This document shows, in pieces, positions 44,912 through 54,938 of a stretch of 64,000 nt of DNA; the stretch's first letter is position 1; the number at the start of each line of letters is the position of its first letter. This stretch comes from Zhongshania aliphaticivorans (lineage in GTDB: Bacteria; Pseudomonadota; Gammaproteobacteria; Pseudomonadales; Spongiibacteraceae), in NCBI RefSeq assembly GCF_902705875.1, contig NZ_CACSIK010000001.1, positions 2,187,632 to 2,251,631 of the forward strand, given 5' to 3'. Below the pieces are notes generated by a model. That model had not been told where the DNA came from. It worked only from the letters and a program-made list of their open reading frames with translations, and did no database searches. The position numbers and the translations under genes were made by a program.

Positions 44912-45735
44912 ATTGCGGCTCCTGCTACAGCATCTTTAGCGAACATACGGTCGACAAAAAATTCAATGCCACCATTTGGCCCAGAGGGCATGTCCCACTT
45001 ATCGACAGTTTCAGCCAAGCGGCGAAACGCCATCGAAGACTCGGCTCCGGGGTATAAATCACTGACGGCTTTTTGACGAGTATCGGCCTTGATTAAATAA
45101 GGGTCGCGAGGGATAAATCCTGCATACTCCAGCGTGACATCTAAGAAGCGCTGCGCCACTTCATTCAAACGTTCGAAACCATCCCGAGCTTGGTCATGGC
45201 TATTCACCATATTTCGCAGCACTTTAAAGCGCTTTATGCCGGCATCACGATTCATAACCTTAATTAGGGCATAGGCATCGGCCATTGACGTCAGTTCGTC
45301 CGTCACTACCACTAATACATATTGGCTAGCTCGGCTAAAGGTAATGACGCTGTCAGAGATGCCCGCCGCGGTATCAACGATCATGACATCGTAATCACCG
45401 CTTAAGGCACTGAGTGAGCGCACAATCGCCGCGTGCTGCTCACTGGCAAGTTCAGCCATTTTCTTTATACCCGACGCCGCGGGGATAATCGTAATCCCAT
45501 CTGGACCAGGTATCAGAACATCTTCTATTGAACACTTGCCGTCTAGCACGTGCGATAAATTCCATTTTGGTTTAAGCCCTAGCATGATATCGACATTGGC
45601 AAGACCTAGGTCGGCATCCATTAGTAAAACGCGGTTACCACGTCTAGCTAGTTGGCAGGCCAAATTAACCGAAACATTGGTTTTACCAACCCCACCTTTA
45701 CCACTGCTGACTGCTATAACTTTGACTGCACTCAT
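44908..45735 (-). CDS. fleN: MinD-like flagellar number regulator
   Basis: This 275-residue ParA/MinD ATPase has the deviant Walker A motif SGKGGVGKTN near residue 11 and MDADLGLANVDIMLGL near 38-53. FleN (FlhG) limits flagellar number and opposes FleQ. I start at 45735; the longer frame to 45801 has no ribosome site and an odd N-terminus. It lies between flhF and fliA, as in polar-flagellated relatives. Confidence 0.93.
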   Translation of the reverse strand: MSAVKVIAVSSGKGGVGKTNVSVNLACQLARRGNRVLLMDADLGLANVDIMLGLKPKWNLSHVLDGKCSIEDVLIPGPDGITIIPAASGIKKMAELASEQHAAIVRSLSALSGDYDVMIVDTAAGISDSVITFSRASQYVLVVVTDELTSMADAYALIKVMNRDAGIKRFKVLRNMVNSHDQARDGFERLNEVAQRFLDVTLEYAGFIPRDPYLIKADTRQKAVSDLYPGAESSMAFRRLAETVDKWDMPSGPNGGIEFFVDRMFAKDAVAGAAM

Positions 45736-45876
45736 TGTTTTTATCACTCTCCCGACACATTTTAACCATCTAAATACCAATGGCCTCGGATTTCTGTACA
45801 ATTATTACTCTATGGTATGTCTGTCACTCAATAATTGATCTACGCAATATCACTCATTTTTTAGCTCTAATCTCGC

Positions 45877-47193
45877 CTAAACCCTTACGTTTAGAGAACT
45901 TCCACGATGTGCACGCATCGGCACAGCTGGAGTGTCAGCAACTGCTGGTGTTTCAAGTTTAGTCTCAATGGCCGTTGTTTGCGGGCCCTGACGACGAATT
46001 TCAAAAGCCTTGGTCATACGAACCGCCATATTCACGAGCTTACCTGCATCAGCCGCCGATAAATTCTGGGGAACTCGCGGACCGTTAGCACACCACACCA
46101 AGGGCAAACGATGTTGAATTAAGTTGGATAATGAACCACCCAAGCGCATTGCCTCATCTATCCTTGTCAATACCGCACCCTGTGCATTCAAAGAGCTATA
46201 AGCGTCGATAATCTCGCTTTGCACATAGGTTTCAACATCTGCGGGCAAGGTTAAATACACCGGCACATCTTGCATCGCTGACACCAGCTTATACAGCTCA
46301 TTAATGCCCTGTTTATCACGGAATGAAATACCAGCCGTATCAATAAGTACTAAATTCTTTTTACGTAATAACCGGTAGGTTTTTACGGCCTCTTCTTCAC
46401 TTCCAGCAACATGTACAGGTACTTGTAGAATGCGACCGTAGGCCCGTAGTTGTTCTTGCGCACCAACTCGTGCTGTATCAGTTGTTAAAATGGCAATGCC
46501 TGAACGGCCATGGGTAAGCACGTACTGCGCAGCTATTTTTGCGATTGTGGTAGTTTTACCTGCGCCTTGCGGTCCGACCAAACAAATCGCTCCCGAGCTG
46601 GGCGGCGATTGAACCGCCAATTTTTTGACCAGCAGCATTTTTAGCATTTCGCGCTGAACCGTGTCGCTCTCGTCTGCGGGTATTTCTGCGCAGAGGCGCT
46701 TGCCTAAAGCCGGATCAATATCCATTGCCGACAAATAAGCATTAAGTTCCTGCTGCTCAGGCGCTTGCTGATTGGCTTCCTGCCAATTATGGCCTTTGAG
46801 TTGTTCCATCAGCATAGACTTCATTGATGCCATTTCCTGCTTCATAGTGAGCAGTTCTTCATTCTGCGACCACACCATTTGCGGAGCAGGTTCACTTGCC
46901 TGAGCAGGTGCTGTTGATTTGCGCTCTTGTTGATAGCGCTCATCTTCATCAGTTTTGCCACGCTTTAATAAGGCGTCTAAAGCCGTTGGTTCCCGCTCAG
47001 CACCATCACTAGCCGCTCGGTTATGTTGTAAACTAGCAAAAGAGGATTCCGGCATACTCTCAAGGCTCACCACAACCTCTACACCGCCTGCAATACTGCG
47101 GCAGTCCAAAATCACCGCATCTGGGCCGTGAGCAGCACGCACCAATCTCATGGCTTGCTGTGTATCCGCTGCTTGATATTTTTTCACTTGCAT
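45877..47193 (-). CDS. flhF: Flagellar SRP-like GTPase
   Basis: This 438-residue SRP-type GTPase fixes the polar position of the flagellum. The N-terminal region (MQVKKYQAADTQQAMRLVRAAHGPDAVIL in two parts), a variable linker with Gln/Ala, and the NG domain with G1 GPQGAGKTTT, DTAG (IDTAGI) and TRIDEA follow. The ATG at 47193 has GGGAG nine bases upstream. It is followed by fleN. No sigma-54 motif is seen just before it. Confidence 0.93.
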   Translation of the reverse strand: MQVKKYQAADTQQAMRLVRAAHGPDAVILDCRSIAGGVEVVVSLESMPESSFASLQHNRAASDGAEREPTALDALLKRGKTDEDERYQQERKSTAPAQASEPAPQMVWSQNEELLTMKQEMASMKSMLMEQLKGHNWQEANQQAPEQQELNAYLSAMDIDPALGKRLCAEIPADESDTVQREMLKMLLVKKLAVQSPPSSGAICLVGPQGAGKTTTIAKIAAQYVLTHGRSGIAILTTDTARVGAQEQLRAYGRILQVPVHVAGSEEEAVKTYRLLRKKNLVLIDTAGISFRDKQGINELYKLVSAMQDVPVYLTLPADVETYVQSEIIDAYSSLNAQGAVLTRIDEAMRLGGSLSNLIQHRLPLVWCANGPRVPQNLSAADAGKLVNMAVRMTKAFEIRRQGPQTTAIETKLETPAVADTPAVPMRAHRGSSLNVRV

Positions 47194-47276
47194 TACCAAC
47201 TCCCAGTGCATTTCATATTGTGAAGAAACGCTAATTTAATATTTCCGGCTTTCTACTGTTAACACGCTAAAACAGT

Positions 47277-49382
47277 TTAATTTAGGCGCCCTTGCTGACC
47301 TATGGTAGTAAGCAATCTAACCTGCTTACTATCGGGTACTTCGTTGTACGACAGTACCGCTAACCCCGGTACACTGCGGCGTGTAAACCGCGACACCCAT
47401 GACCGTATCGACGGTGACACCAACACCACTGCCGGCTGGCCTGCTAACTCCTGACTTTGGCTGTATTCTGCCAAATCATTTTGCAGCCGTTCTGCTATGC
47501 CCGGCTCCAAACCCGCCGCGCCAGCATTGCCTCTGAGCATGTCTTGCAACAACTGTTCCAAATCAGGATCTAGCGCTGAGACAGGTAAATCTTCTTCTAA
47601 GCCATTGATTTCTTGGACAATCATCCGTCCTAGCGCAACGCGAACCCCCTCCAATAATTCGTCAGGATTTTTACTACGCGGCGCTTGCTCCGCCAAACTT
47701 TCGGCGATCATACGAATACTGCGAATTGATACCCCTTCTTTGAGCAGGCTTTGCAACACCCTAACGACAACGCTAAGAGGTAATTGTTTGGGAACAACAT
47801 TTTCTACCAAACGTGGATCGGTTTTAGCTAATCGGTCTAATAACTGCTGAACCTCTTCATGACCTAATAGTTCATGGGCGTGTTGTTTAATAATTTGACT
47901 TAGGTGTGTCGCAATAACGGTACAAGGATCAACCACGGTATAACCCATAGTTTGCGCCTGATCTCGTTGGCTAGAATCAATCCACACCGCCTCCATACCA
48001 AACGCCGGATCTTTGGTTACCGCGCCACGTAATGCACCTTGAGCACCACCGGGGTTAATCGCTAATTCTTTACCCGCTTGAATTTCGCCCTGGGCGATGG
48101 TGTCACCCAGCAACTGTATACGGTAGCTACTTGGCGACAATTCTAAGTTATCGCGAATATGGACGGGTTGAACCAGAAAGCCCAAATCCTTAGAAAGTTT
48201 TTTGCGAACGCCGGTGATTCTTGCGATCAGTTCGCCACCTTGATTTCGGTCAACCAAGGGAATAAGCCGATAGCCCACTTCTAAACTCACCACATCCATG
48301 GGTGTCACTTCGTCCCAGTTTAATTCACTTGGTTCACGAGCCGCTGGCAACTCTTCAAGCTTCTCGTCTTCATCAAGTAGTTCTGGCATGTTCTTCTTTT
48401 GATTTTGCATCCACCAACCGCTGCCGCCACACGCTGCCGCCAACATTAGGAAAACAAGATTGGGCATACCAGGAATGATGCCAATTAAGCCAAGTAATGT
48501 CGCCGCCATATACAGCACATTAGGATTGGCAAACATTTGCCCAACAATTTGCTTGCCCATATTTTGTGAGCGCGAAATACGAGTAACAATAATCGCCACC
48601 GCCGTAGACAGCAGTAACGAGGGCAATTGCGCCACCAAACCATCACCAATGGTTAGCAAAGTGTAATTATGCATTGCTTGCGCAAATGTCAAACCATGCT
48701 GGGCCATACCAACGCCCAGACCACCGATAACATTGATGAACAAAATCATGATACCGGCGACCGCATCACCTCGAACAAATTTACTCGCACCGTCCATAGA
48801 CCCGTAGAAATCAGCTTCGGTACGGACCTCTTCTCGGCGACGACTTGCCTCTTCCTGATTGAGTAAACCGGCATTCAAATCCGAATCGATTGCCATTTGT
48901 TTGCCGGGCATTGCGTCAAGGGTAAAACGAGCCGTCACTTCAGACACTCGCCCAGCCCCCTTGGTGACAACGACAAAGTTAATCACGACCAAAATGATAA
49001 ATACGACAATACCTACAACGTAATTACCACCAATAACAAATTCGCCAAATGATTCAATGACCTTGCCCGCAGCGCCAGGCCCACTGTGCCCTTCAAGTAA
49101 GACCACGCGGGTAGATGCCACATTCAAGGCTAGACGAAGTAAGGTTGCCAGTAACAATACGGTAGGGAATACCGAGAAATCGATGGGGCGATCCACGTAA
49201 ATCACCGCCAAAATGATGACTAGCGAGAGAGTAATATTAAAGGTAAAAAGCAAATCTAATAAGAAGGGAGGCATGGGTATAACTAACATACCCAAACACG
49301 CTACTAACAAGAGCAATACACCAATGCCACTATCTGCAGTCTTTTGCATCCATGCGGGCATTGCCATTGTTTGTGTTGCCAT
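47277..49382 (-). CDS. flhA: Flagellar export gate protein
   Basis: This 701-residue core component of the flagellar type III export gate has eight N-terminal transmembrane helices (to about residue 320), with the FHIPEP-type conserved loop GRVSEVTARFTLDAMPGKQM. A cytosolic domain follows, ending PGLAVLSYNEVP. A sigma-54 promoter at 49454-49470 precedes it. Confidence 0.95.
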   Translation of the reverse strand: MATQTMAMPAWMQKTADSGIGVLLLLVACLGMLVIPMPPFLLDLLFTFNITLSLVIILAVIYVDRPIDFSVFPTVLLLATLLRLALNVASTRVVLLEGHSGPGAAGKVIESFGEFVIGGNYVVGIVVFIILVVINFVVVTKGAGRVSEVTARFTLDAMPGKQMAIDSDLNAGLLNQEEASRRREEVRTEADFYGSMDGASKFVRGDAVAGIMILFINVIGGLGVGMAQHGLTFAQAMHNYTLLTIGDGLVAQLPSLLLSTAVAIIVTRISRSQNMGKQIVGQMFANPNVLYMAATLLGLIGIIPGMPNLVFLMLAAACGGSGWWMQNQKKNMPELLDEDEKLEELPAAREPSELNWDEVTPMDVVSLEVGYRLIPLVDRNQGGELIARITGVRKKLSKDLGFLVQPVHIRDNLELSPSSYRIQLLGDTIAQGEIQAGKELAINPGGAQGALRGAVTKDPAFGMEAVWIDSSQRDQAQTMGYTVVDPCTVIATHLSQIIKQHAHELLGHEEVQQLLDRLAKTDPRLVENVVPKQLPLSVVVRVLQSLLKEGVSIRSIRMIAESLAEQAPRSKNPDELLEGVRVALGRMIVQEINGLEEDLPVSALDPDLEQLLQDMLRGNAGAAGLEPGIAERLQNDLAEYSQSQELAGQPAVVLVSPSIRSWVSRFTRRSVPGLAVLSYNEVPDSKQVRLLTTIGQQGRLN

Positions 49383-49453
49383 AGTGAAATCTCTAATCTA
49401 TAACTAATAACACAGCTAAACTGCGCCAAAATTTCGTCGTTATAGACCAGAGT

Positions 49454-49470
49454 TGCAACAATAAGGCCAA
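49454..49470 (-). promoter_or_regulatory. Sigma-54 promoter of flhA
   Basis: On the minus strand the sequence is TTGGCCTTATTGTTGCA, with GG and GC separated by ten bases. It lies about 72 bases before the flhA start, so transcription should begin near 49443. In related bacteria flhA is transcribed by sigma-54 with FleQ. Confidence 0.75.
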
Positions 49471-49508
49471 TTTAGATAGCGGTTATTACTGATACAAACA
49501 AGTGGCGT

Positions 49509-50636
49509 TTACAAAAGGTTTCCAAGGTATTCGTCTGCAATATCTGGCTGCGGCGCTTCTGGGTAATCACCGCCCATGGTTTCCCAGCTCCGCAACTGAT
49601 ATACATACGTCAAGATTTGTGCGACCGCAAGGTATAAGCCACCAGGTATTTCTGAATCGAGATCGGTACTGGCAAACACAGCTCGCGCCAGACGGGGGGA
49701 TTCGACAATAGGAATGTCATGCTCGGTCGCCAGTTCCCGTATTTTACCCGCCGTGTTATCAGCCCCCTTTGCCAATAGCATAGGCGCCGTCATACGCGCT
49801 TCATCGTATTTTAAAGCAACCGCAAAATGCGTCGGATTGGTAATGATGACATCCGCAGTAGGCACTTTTTCCATCATTCTGTTATTGGCAGCCGCTTGCT
49901 GCATTTCACGTAACTTTGCCTTTACCTCTGGCCGGCCATCAGATTCTTTATGTTCGTCTCGCACTTCTTGACGAGTCATTTTTAATTCTTTATTGAAATT
50001 CCACAGCTGCCAAGGCACATCAATCGCAGCTATAGCGACTAAGGGTAAGCTCACAACAAAGAAAAACCACACCAATAAAGACGCACTGTTAACAATAGCT
50101 TGTTTTGGGGCTTGCAGGCCAAGTGCCAATATATCGTCAGCCATACCAGACAATAACAAAACTGCCGCCGCACCGATGAATATCATTTTCATAATGGCTT
50201 TGGCTAGCTCACCTAAGCTTCGCAATGAGAATATTTTCCCCACCCCTTTGATGGGATCCATTCTCTCAGGTTTAACACTTAAACTGAACGTCCACCCACC
50301 TAAAATAGTCGATGACACCATCACTGCGAGCAAGGCAATGGCAAGAATAGGCCATATAGTTAGTAGGCCTGTTACCAAGGTTTTGTAGAGAGCAGAAACA
50401 ATTTGAGATTCACTTTCAATCAACAAAAAATCACTGGATAAACTGCTGGCAAGTAATTCTTTTAACGCCAAAGCAAGCTCACCACCGGTAAACACCAACA
50501 TCGCGGCGCCACCAACCGTCACCATCATGGTGGTAAGTTCTTTGGACCTAGCTACTTGTCCTTTCTTTTTGGCATCGGCCAGCTTCTTGGCCGATGCCTC
50601 TTCTGTGCGTTCCTGACCGTCTTCGTTCTCTGCCAT
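49509..50636 (-). CDS. flhB: Flagellar export switch protein
   Basis: This 375-residue export apparatus protein has four N-terminal helices (about 30-220) and a cytosolic domain that cleaves itself at the Asn-Pro-Thr-His site, visible as ITNPTHFAVAL near residue 270. Cleavage switches export from hook to filament. It starts three bases after the fliR stop. Confidence 0.95.
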   Translation of the reverse strand: MAENEDGQERTEEASAKKLADAKKKGQVARSKELTTMMVTVGGAAMLVFTGGELALALKELLASSLSSDFLLIESESQIVSALYKTLVTGLLTIWPILAIALLAVMVSSTILGGWTFSLSVKPERMDPIKGVGKIFSLRSLGELAKAIMKMIFIGAAAVLLLSGMADDILALGLQAPKQAIVNSASLLVWFFFVVSLPLVAIAAIDVPWQLWNFNKELKMTRQEVRDEHKESDGRPEVKAKLREMQQAAANNRMMEKVPTADVIITNPTHFAVALKYDEARMTAPMLLAKGADNTAGKIRELATEHDIPIVESPRLARAVFASTDLDSEIPGGLYLAVAQILTYVYQLRSWETMGGDYPEAPQPDIADEYLGNLL

Positions 50637-50639
50637 TAT

Positions 50640-51416
50640 TTAGGCTCCAAGAAACTGTTCGGTAGCAATAAATGCATCACCCAACATAGACGTTAATAGC
50701 GGTAATAGATTTGGCAGTAGACGGTCTACGACCAAGAATCCAATTAACATAGCGATGGGGAAACCCACCGCAAATAAGTTTAATGTTGGCGCAGCACGAC
50801 TCACAATCCCCACTGCAAGTTGAACCACTAGCAGGGCAACCACGGCGGGAATCGCTACTCGAATTGCACCTGTAAATAATTCGGCGCCGCGCATCCACAC
50901 AATACTGAGCTGATCACCCGATACTCCGCTGCCACCAACCGGCCAATATTCAAAACTCCGAGCTAATAAGGCCAAAAAGTCGATATGGCCATTCATCGCA
51001 ACAAAAATAAGCATGGTAAAAATTAATAGGAATTGGGATAACACCGGCACCTGTGCGCCACGCTGCGGGTCCACCATCATGGCAAACCCTAAACCCATTC
51101 CCATCGCAATAATTTGCCCAGCAAGGATAATGGCATCAAAAACCAGCTGAATAATAAAGCCAATACAGATGCCAATCAGCAATTCATTTGCCGCCATTAA
51201 TAGGGCTTGATAGCCTATTAAATTCTTCACCGGCGGCTCAGGAAGCATCGGCAAGATAACTGCCGTGATAAACACCGACAATAATATGCGCGCCCGTGGG
51301 GGAATATAAGCTGCGCTAAATAACGGCGCTGTAATCATTGCACCGCCAATGCGTAAAAAGGGCAGCCACGCAGAAGCGAGTAAGACACTGAGTTGGTCTG
51401 CCGTTGGCGCGATCAT
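50640..51416 (-). CDS. fliR: Flagellar export protein
   Basis: This 258-residue inner-membrane protein has about six helices, including ARILLSVFITAVILPML and MVDPQRGAQVPVLSQFL (conserved FliR loop). It is part of the FliPQR export channel. It starts seven bases after the fliQ stop. Confidence 0.94.
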   Translation of the reverse strand: MIAPTADQLSVLLASAWLPFLRIGGAMITAPLFSAAYIPPRARILLSVFITAVILPMLPEPPVKNLIGYQALLMAANELLIGICIGFIIQLVFDAIILAGQIIAMGMGLGFAMMVDPQRGAQVPVLSQFLLIFTMLIFVAMNGHIDFLALLARSFEYWPVGGSGVSGDQLSIVWMRGAELFTGAIRVAIPAVVALLVVQLAVGIVSRAAPTLNLFAVGFPIAMLIGFLVVDRLLPNLLPLLTSMLGDAFIATEQFLGA

Positions 51417-51423
51417 AATCGGC

Positions 51424-51693
51424 TTAACCGACCAAACCTGGAATCATGGCAAATAGCTGTCGGGTATAATCAATCAACTGACCCAACATCCATGGCCCCG
51501 TAATACCCATAACCACAATTAATACGACGAGCTTAGGAATAAAACTAAGCGTCATATCCTGGATTTGCGTCGCCGCCTGAAACATACCTATCGCTAGGCC
51601 TGCTGCTAATGCGGATAACAATAAGGGTGCCGCCAACAGCACCGTGACATTCATTGCTTGGCGGCCCAGCTCAATTACGGTATCTGCATTCAT
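51424..51693 (-). CDS. fliQ: Flagellar export protein
   Basis: This 89-residue protein has two hydrophobic helices (about 16-38 and 50-75) and the ATQIQDMTLSFIPK motif of FliQ. It forms the export gate with FliP and FliR. Confidence 0.94.
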   Translation of the reverse strand: MNADTVIELGRQAMNVTVLLAAPLLLSALAAGLAIGMFQAATQIQDMTLSFIPKLVVLIVVMGITGPWMLGQLIDYTRQLFAMIPGLVG

Positions 51694-51733
51694 GGCGAGG
51701 TCCCGTTAATTTGTCTTGTCGCATCTATTGTCG

Positions 51734-52477
51734 TCATTGATAAAAGCTCGCTGCCAGTGATCCCATGACTAGGCCCCAGCCATCCACCAATACAAACAAC
51801 ATAATTTTAAACGGTAAAGAAATCATCATTGGTGACAACATCATCATACCCATCGACATCAATACACTTGCCACAACCAGATCAATGACAACAAAAGGAA
51901 TGAATAATAAGAAACCAATTTGGAAAGCTGTTTTTAATTCGCTAGTCAAAAACGATGCCATGAGAATTGAAAATGGAACATCCTCTGGCTTATCAAACTG
52001 TTGCATCCCAGCAATTTCCGCAAAGCGACCTATATCTTCTTCTCTAGTTTGGCGCAGCATAAATTCACGGAAAGGTGAAAATCCCGTTTCTAAAGCCTGA
52101 TCGAAAGTTATTTCCTCAGCAATATAGGGTTTAATCGCATCGTTATATGCAACCTCAGCTATGGGATGCATAATAAATAACGTAAGAAATAATGCGAGGC
52201 TGAGCAAAATCTGATTAGAAGGGGTTTGTCCTGTGCCTAAGGCCTGACGCAGTATGGATAATACAATCATAATCCGAGTAAACGCCGTCATACCTAACAG
52301 CAACGCAGGCAACAGCGTCAGTGCAGTCATGATTGCAAGCAGCTGTAGTGACACGGTGTATTCTTGGCCACCGGCAGCGGTAGGCACCGAGGTTACAGCC
52401 GGTAAAGCGAGAGGTGCAGCACTGGCAAATACAGGTAGGCAAAGCCCTAATAGTGGCAATAACCGTAATAGCCTCAT
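51734..52477 (-). CDS. fliP: Flagellar export protein
   Basis: This 247-residue protein has a signal peptide (about 1-20) and four helices. TRIMIVLSILRQALGTGQTPSNQIL and FIPFVVIDLVVASVLMSMGM (FliP signatures) are present. It forms the core of the export channel. It overlaps the fliO stop by four bases. Confidence 0.95.
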   Translation of the reverse strand: MRLLRLLPLLGLCLPVFASAAPLALPAVTSVPTAAGGQEYTVSLQLLAIMTALTLLPALLLGMTAFTRIMIVLSILRQALGTGQTPSNQILLSLALFLTLFIMHPIAEVAYNDAIKPYIAEEITFDQALETGFSPFREFMLRQTREEDIGRFAEIAGMQQFDKPEDVPFSILMASFLTSELKTAFQIGFLLFIPFVVIDLVVASVLMSMGMMMLSPMMISLPFKIMLFVLVDGWGLVMGSLAASFYQ

Positions 52478-52998
52478 GATTGGTCACCCTTATTTGCAGA
52501 GCTGCGCCGATCTTCTGCCTTCTTAGGAGTGACTATTTGATGTTTCGCCAATAATTTTGCGAACGCCGATTCCGGCGGTTTGGTATTTTCATCATCCGGC
52601 GCCGAGGCCCAGCTATGCAATGTATTGATGGCAGTTGTGGTGCATCCCAGAAGTAGTTTCTCGTCGCCCACTTGCACAACCAATAATTTTTCTTTCATGC
52701 TGAGCGGGATCTGCGACACCAGCTTCACACCAGCCTGCCCTGTGCCTGCCACTAATCGGCTCCGCCTTAGCATCCACATTAAACCGACAATACACAGAAT
52801 TACAAATACCAAACTGCTCACCATACCGGTGACATCAAAATTTGGTCCCGCCGGTAAATTAGCCGCCGCTGTACCGTCCGTTGCAACAACCTTTGCAACA
52901 TCCTGCCCTAACACCGACAGAGGAAGTATCAGTAATACCAAGCCCCATAAAGATAGGCGGCGTGCAAGGCAGTAAATATGCTGTGCTAGAACAGTCAT
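52474..52998 (-). CDS. fliO: Flagellar export assembly protein
   Basis: This 174-residue membrane protein has an N-terminal signal-like helix (about 13-31) and a second helix near 57-78. A conserved FliO core (VSQIPLSMKEKLLVVQVGDEKLLLGCT) follows. It helps assemble FliP. It overlaps fliN by one base (TAATG). Confidence 0.9.
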   Translation of the reverse strand: MTVLAQHIYCLARRLSLWGLVLLILPLSVLGQDVAKVVATDGTAAANLPAGPNFDVTGMVSSLVFVILCIVGLMWMLRRSRLVAGTGQAGVKLVSQIPLSMKEKLLVVQVGDEKLLLGCTTTAINTLHSWASAPDDENTKPPESAFAKLLAKHQIVTPKKAEDRRSSANKGDQS

Positions 52999-53366
52999 TA
53001 GTGACGCTCACGTTCATCTTGACCAACAACTTCGGTTAACATGATTCCGTATTTTTCTTTTACGACTACGATTTCGCCACGAGCGACAAGCGTTCCATTA
53101 ACAAGGACATCTAACGGTGTTCCTGCTGCGCGATCTAATTCTATGATTGCACCTTGATTTAAATCTCTAAGATCACGAATACTCATCTTGGTCCGCCCTA
53201 CTTCGACGGCAACATTGACATTGACGTCCATGATCATATCTAGACTCATATCATTACTCATGCGCCTGTTTCCTGTTGGTTTTGCTTTAGTTTGTGCTGC
53301 ATTTGTGTCACCCGCTGTTATGCCCTCGGCGCTCATATCCTGCTCATTATTCATTTGATCAGTCAT
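52998..53366 (-). CDS. fliN: Flagellar switch protein
   Basis: This 122-residue C-ring protein has a variable acidic N-terminus and the conserved SpoA domain (about 45-118, NVAVEVGRTKMSIRDL and GEIVVVKEKYGIMLTEV). I use ATG 53366, with GAGG eight bases upstream; a GTG one codon before is possible. It is followed by fliO. Confidence 0.94.
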   Translation of the reverse strand: MTDQMNNEQDMSAEGITAGDTNAAQTKAKPTGNRRMSNDMSLDMIMDVNVNVAVEVGRTKMSIRDLRDLNQGAIIELDRAAGTPLDVLVNGTLVARGEIVVVKEKYGIMLTEVVGQDERERH

Positions 53367-53375
53367 CACACATCC

Positions 53376-54323
53376 TCAATGCTGGTGTCGATTATTTTCA
53401 GATCTGCCACTCAAACAAACCGCTAATTTTTCATCGTTACTACCGAATTTACCGTACATAAATGGGCTATCATCAATCATTAGCACAACATCTTCTGCAG
53501 ATGGAATATCAATAACATCGCCGACTTTTAGCAATGACACCCGCTTCAAGCTCATACGGGTTTGCGCCAAAACCGCAACCAATTCAATGGGTGCCATTTC
53601 TAAGCCCTCACGCAAACGCTCTCGCCAATCGGCGCTCGACGCCTTGCTAGTAGGCTTTGCTGGATCACTTAAACTGTCACGCACCGCATCTATGGCGCTC
53701 CACGGCACGATAGACCAAAGACCACCGGAAAACTCACCAACATTGACAATAAATCGGGTTGCAACCAAGGAGTCGGCCTCAGCAATGGTGTCTAACATAC
53801 GAGGATCACTTACCTGGGCGGCAATAGCCGGCTCAGTTTTCATGACTGACTTCCAAGCACTACCTATTTCACCTAACAGAGCCGAATTTAGCATTTCCAT
53901 AAAGCTAAATTCAGAAACTGATAGCTGCTCCCTCTGACCTTTTTGGATACTTCCTGTACCACCGAAATACCGATCTACCATTTGAAAAACTAGGTCTGAC
54001 TCAAAGGCCAACAGCATATTGGCGCTCATTGGCAAACCACGAATCACTGAAATACTGCATGGTGCAGGCAAGGTATTTAACATTTCATCAAATTTCATGA
54101 TGGTAATTTTATCAACACGAACCGCTTCAACCGTAGATACAAACTCACGCATGCGATCTCGCGTTGCCGTTGCAAATTGGGCTTGGATAAGAGACAGCGC
54201 AGGAATTAGTCTTTGTATGGCATAATCTTGCCTTGCCAAATTGTATTTCTCGCGGCTGGGATCATTTTGATCTTCGCCTGCCATTAAGGCTTCTAATTCT
54301 TCGGGATCAAGAATATCGCTCAC
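53376..54323 (-). CDS. fliM: Flagellar switch protein
   Basis: This 315-residue C-ring protein has the N-terminal CheY-binding segment (SDILDPEELEALM), a middle domain with VDRYFGGTG, and the C-terminal SpoA-like domain. It couples chemotaxis signalling to motor direction, although no che genes are in this window. The start lies ten bases after the fliL stop. Confidence 0.95.
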   Translation of the reverse strand: MSDILDPEELEALMAGEDQNDPSREKYNLARQDYAIQRLIPALSLIQAQFATATRDRMREFVSTVEAVRVDKITIMKFDEMLNTLPAPCSISVIRGLPMSANMLLAFESDLVFQMVDRYFGGTGSIQKGQREQLSVSEFSFMEMLNSALLGEIGSAWKSVMKTEPAIAAQVSDPRMLDTIAEADSLVATRFIVNVGEFSGGLWSIVPWSAIDAVRDSLSDPAKPTSKASSADWRERLREGLEMAPIELVAVLAQTRMSLKRVSLLKVGDVIDIPSAEDVVLMIDDSPFMYGKFGSNDEKLAVCLSGRSENNRHQH

Positions 54324-54333
54324 GTCGCTATCC

Positions 54334-54804
54334 TCACTGAATCACGAATTTTGTAAAGTAAACGGCATCCACACCCGCCTTTCCTGACTCTTCCGTTAAC
54401 ACCGCGTTAATAGTTAGCAATGCTTCGTCTTGCAGAGTTTGGCGCTGCTCTGGAGTGGTAATGGCTGCCCGGTCTAATTTACTAAATAACATGAGTAAAT
54501 CATTTCGAATACGCGGCTCATACTGTTCAACACGTGAGAAGGCATCATCTCGCCGAGACATCAGCTCTATTTCCACCATTAGGAATCGAATTCCTCTCTC
54601 GTTCTGCAAATTAACAACTAAAGAAGGTGATAGGCTGTAATACTCTGGCGCTTTCTTTCCCACTGCCTTTTCTTCAACAGGCTGGCCGTCTTCACCTACG
54701 GTAGTGGGCTCTGGTGCGGGAGGACGAGTAAAAAACCAAGTTGCACCTATGGCGGCAATAAGAACTACCACCTGTATAGCAATCATAATAATTTTTTTAT
54801 TCAT
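54334..54804 (-). CDS. fliL: Flagellar basal-body-associated protein
   Basis: This 156-residue protein has one N-terminal transmembrane segment (about 5-25) and a periplasmic domain with YYSLSPSLVVNLQNERGIRFLMVEI, typical of FliL. It supports stator function. It is the first gene of fliLMNOPQR-flhB, preceded by a sigma-54 promoter. Confidence 0.94.
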   Translation of the reverse strand: MNKKIIMIAIQVVVLIAAIGATWFFTRPPAPEPTTVGEDGQPVEEKAVGKKAPEYYSLSPSLVVNLQNERGIRFLMVEIELMSRRDDAFSRVEQYEPRIRNDLLMLFSKLDRAAITTPEQRQTLQDEALLTINAVLTEESGKAGVDAVYFTKFVIQ

Positions 54805-54855
54805 ACCGCTCCCATTACCTTAATCGTCAATAATCTGCGTTCTTAATAGAGTAGA

Positions 54856-54872
54856 GCAAGCCTTATGCCAAA
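54856..54872 (-). promoter_or_regulatory. Sigma-54 promoter of fliL
   Basis: On the minus strand the sequence is TTGGCATAAGGCTTGCT, with GG and GC ten bases apart. Transcription should start near 54845, about 40 bases before the fliL ATG. Confidence 0.8.
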
Positions 54873-54921
54873 TAACTATATCTTTAAATATCAATAACTT
54901 AGGAAATTTAATCACTGAATT

Positions 54922-54938
54922 GACAATTTTTTGGCGAA
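54922..54938. promoter_or_regulatory. Candidate flagellar activator site upstream of fliL promoter
   Basis: GACAATTTTTTGGCGAA on the plus strand. The TTTTTTGGCGAA part (54927-54938) begins 55 bases upstream of the fliL sigma-54 element. The same motif lies 56 bases upstream of the flrC promoter. FleQ/FlrA or FlrC binding is an inference. Confidence 0.5.

Noticed and set aside
47497..47850. Antisense frames across flagellar genes
   Set aside because: They are shadows of highly conserved genes on the other strand, with no ribosome sites or domains.
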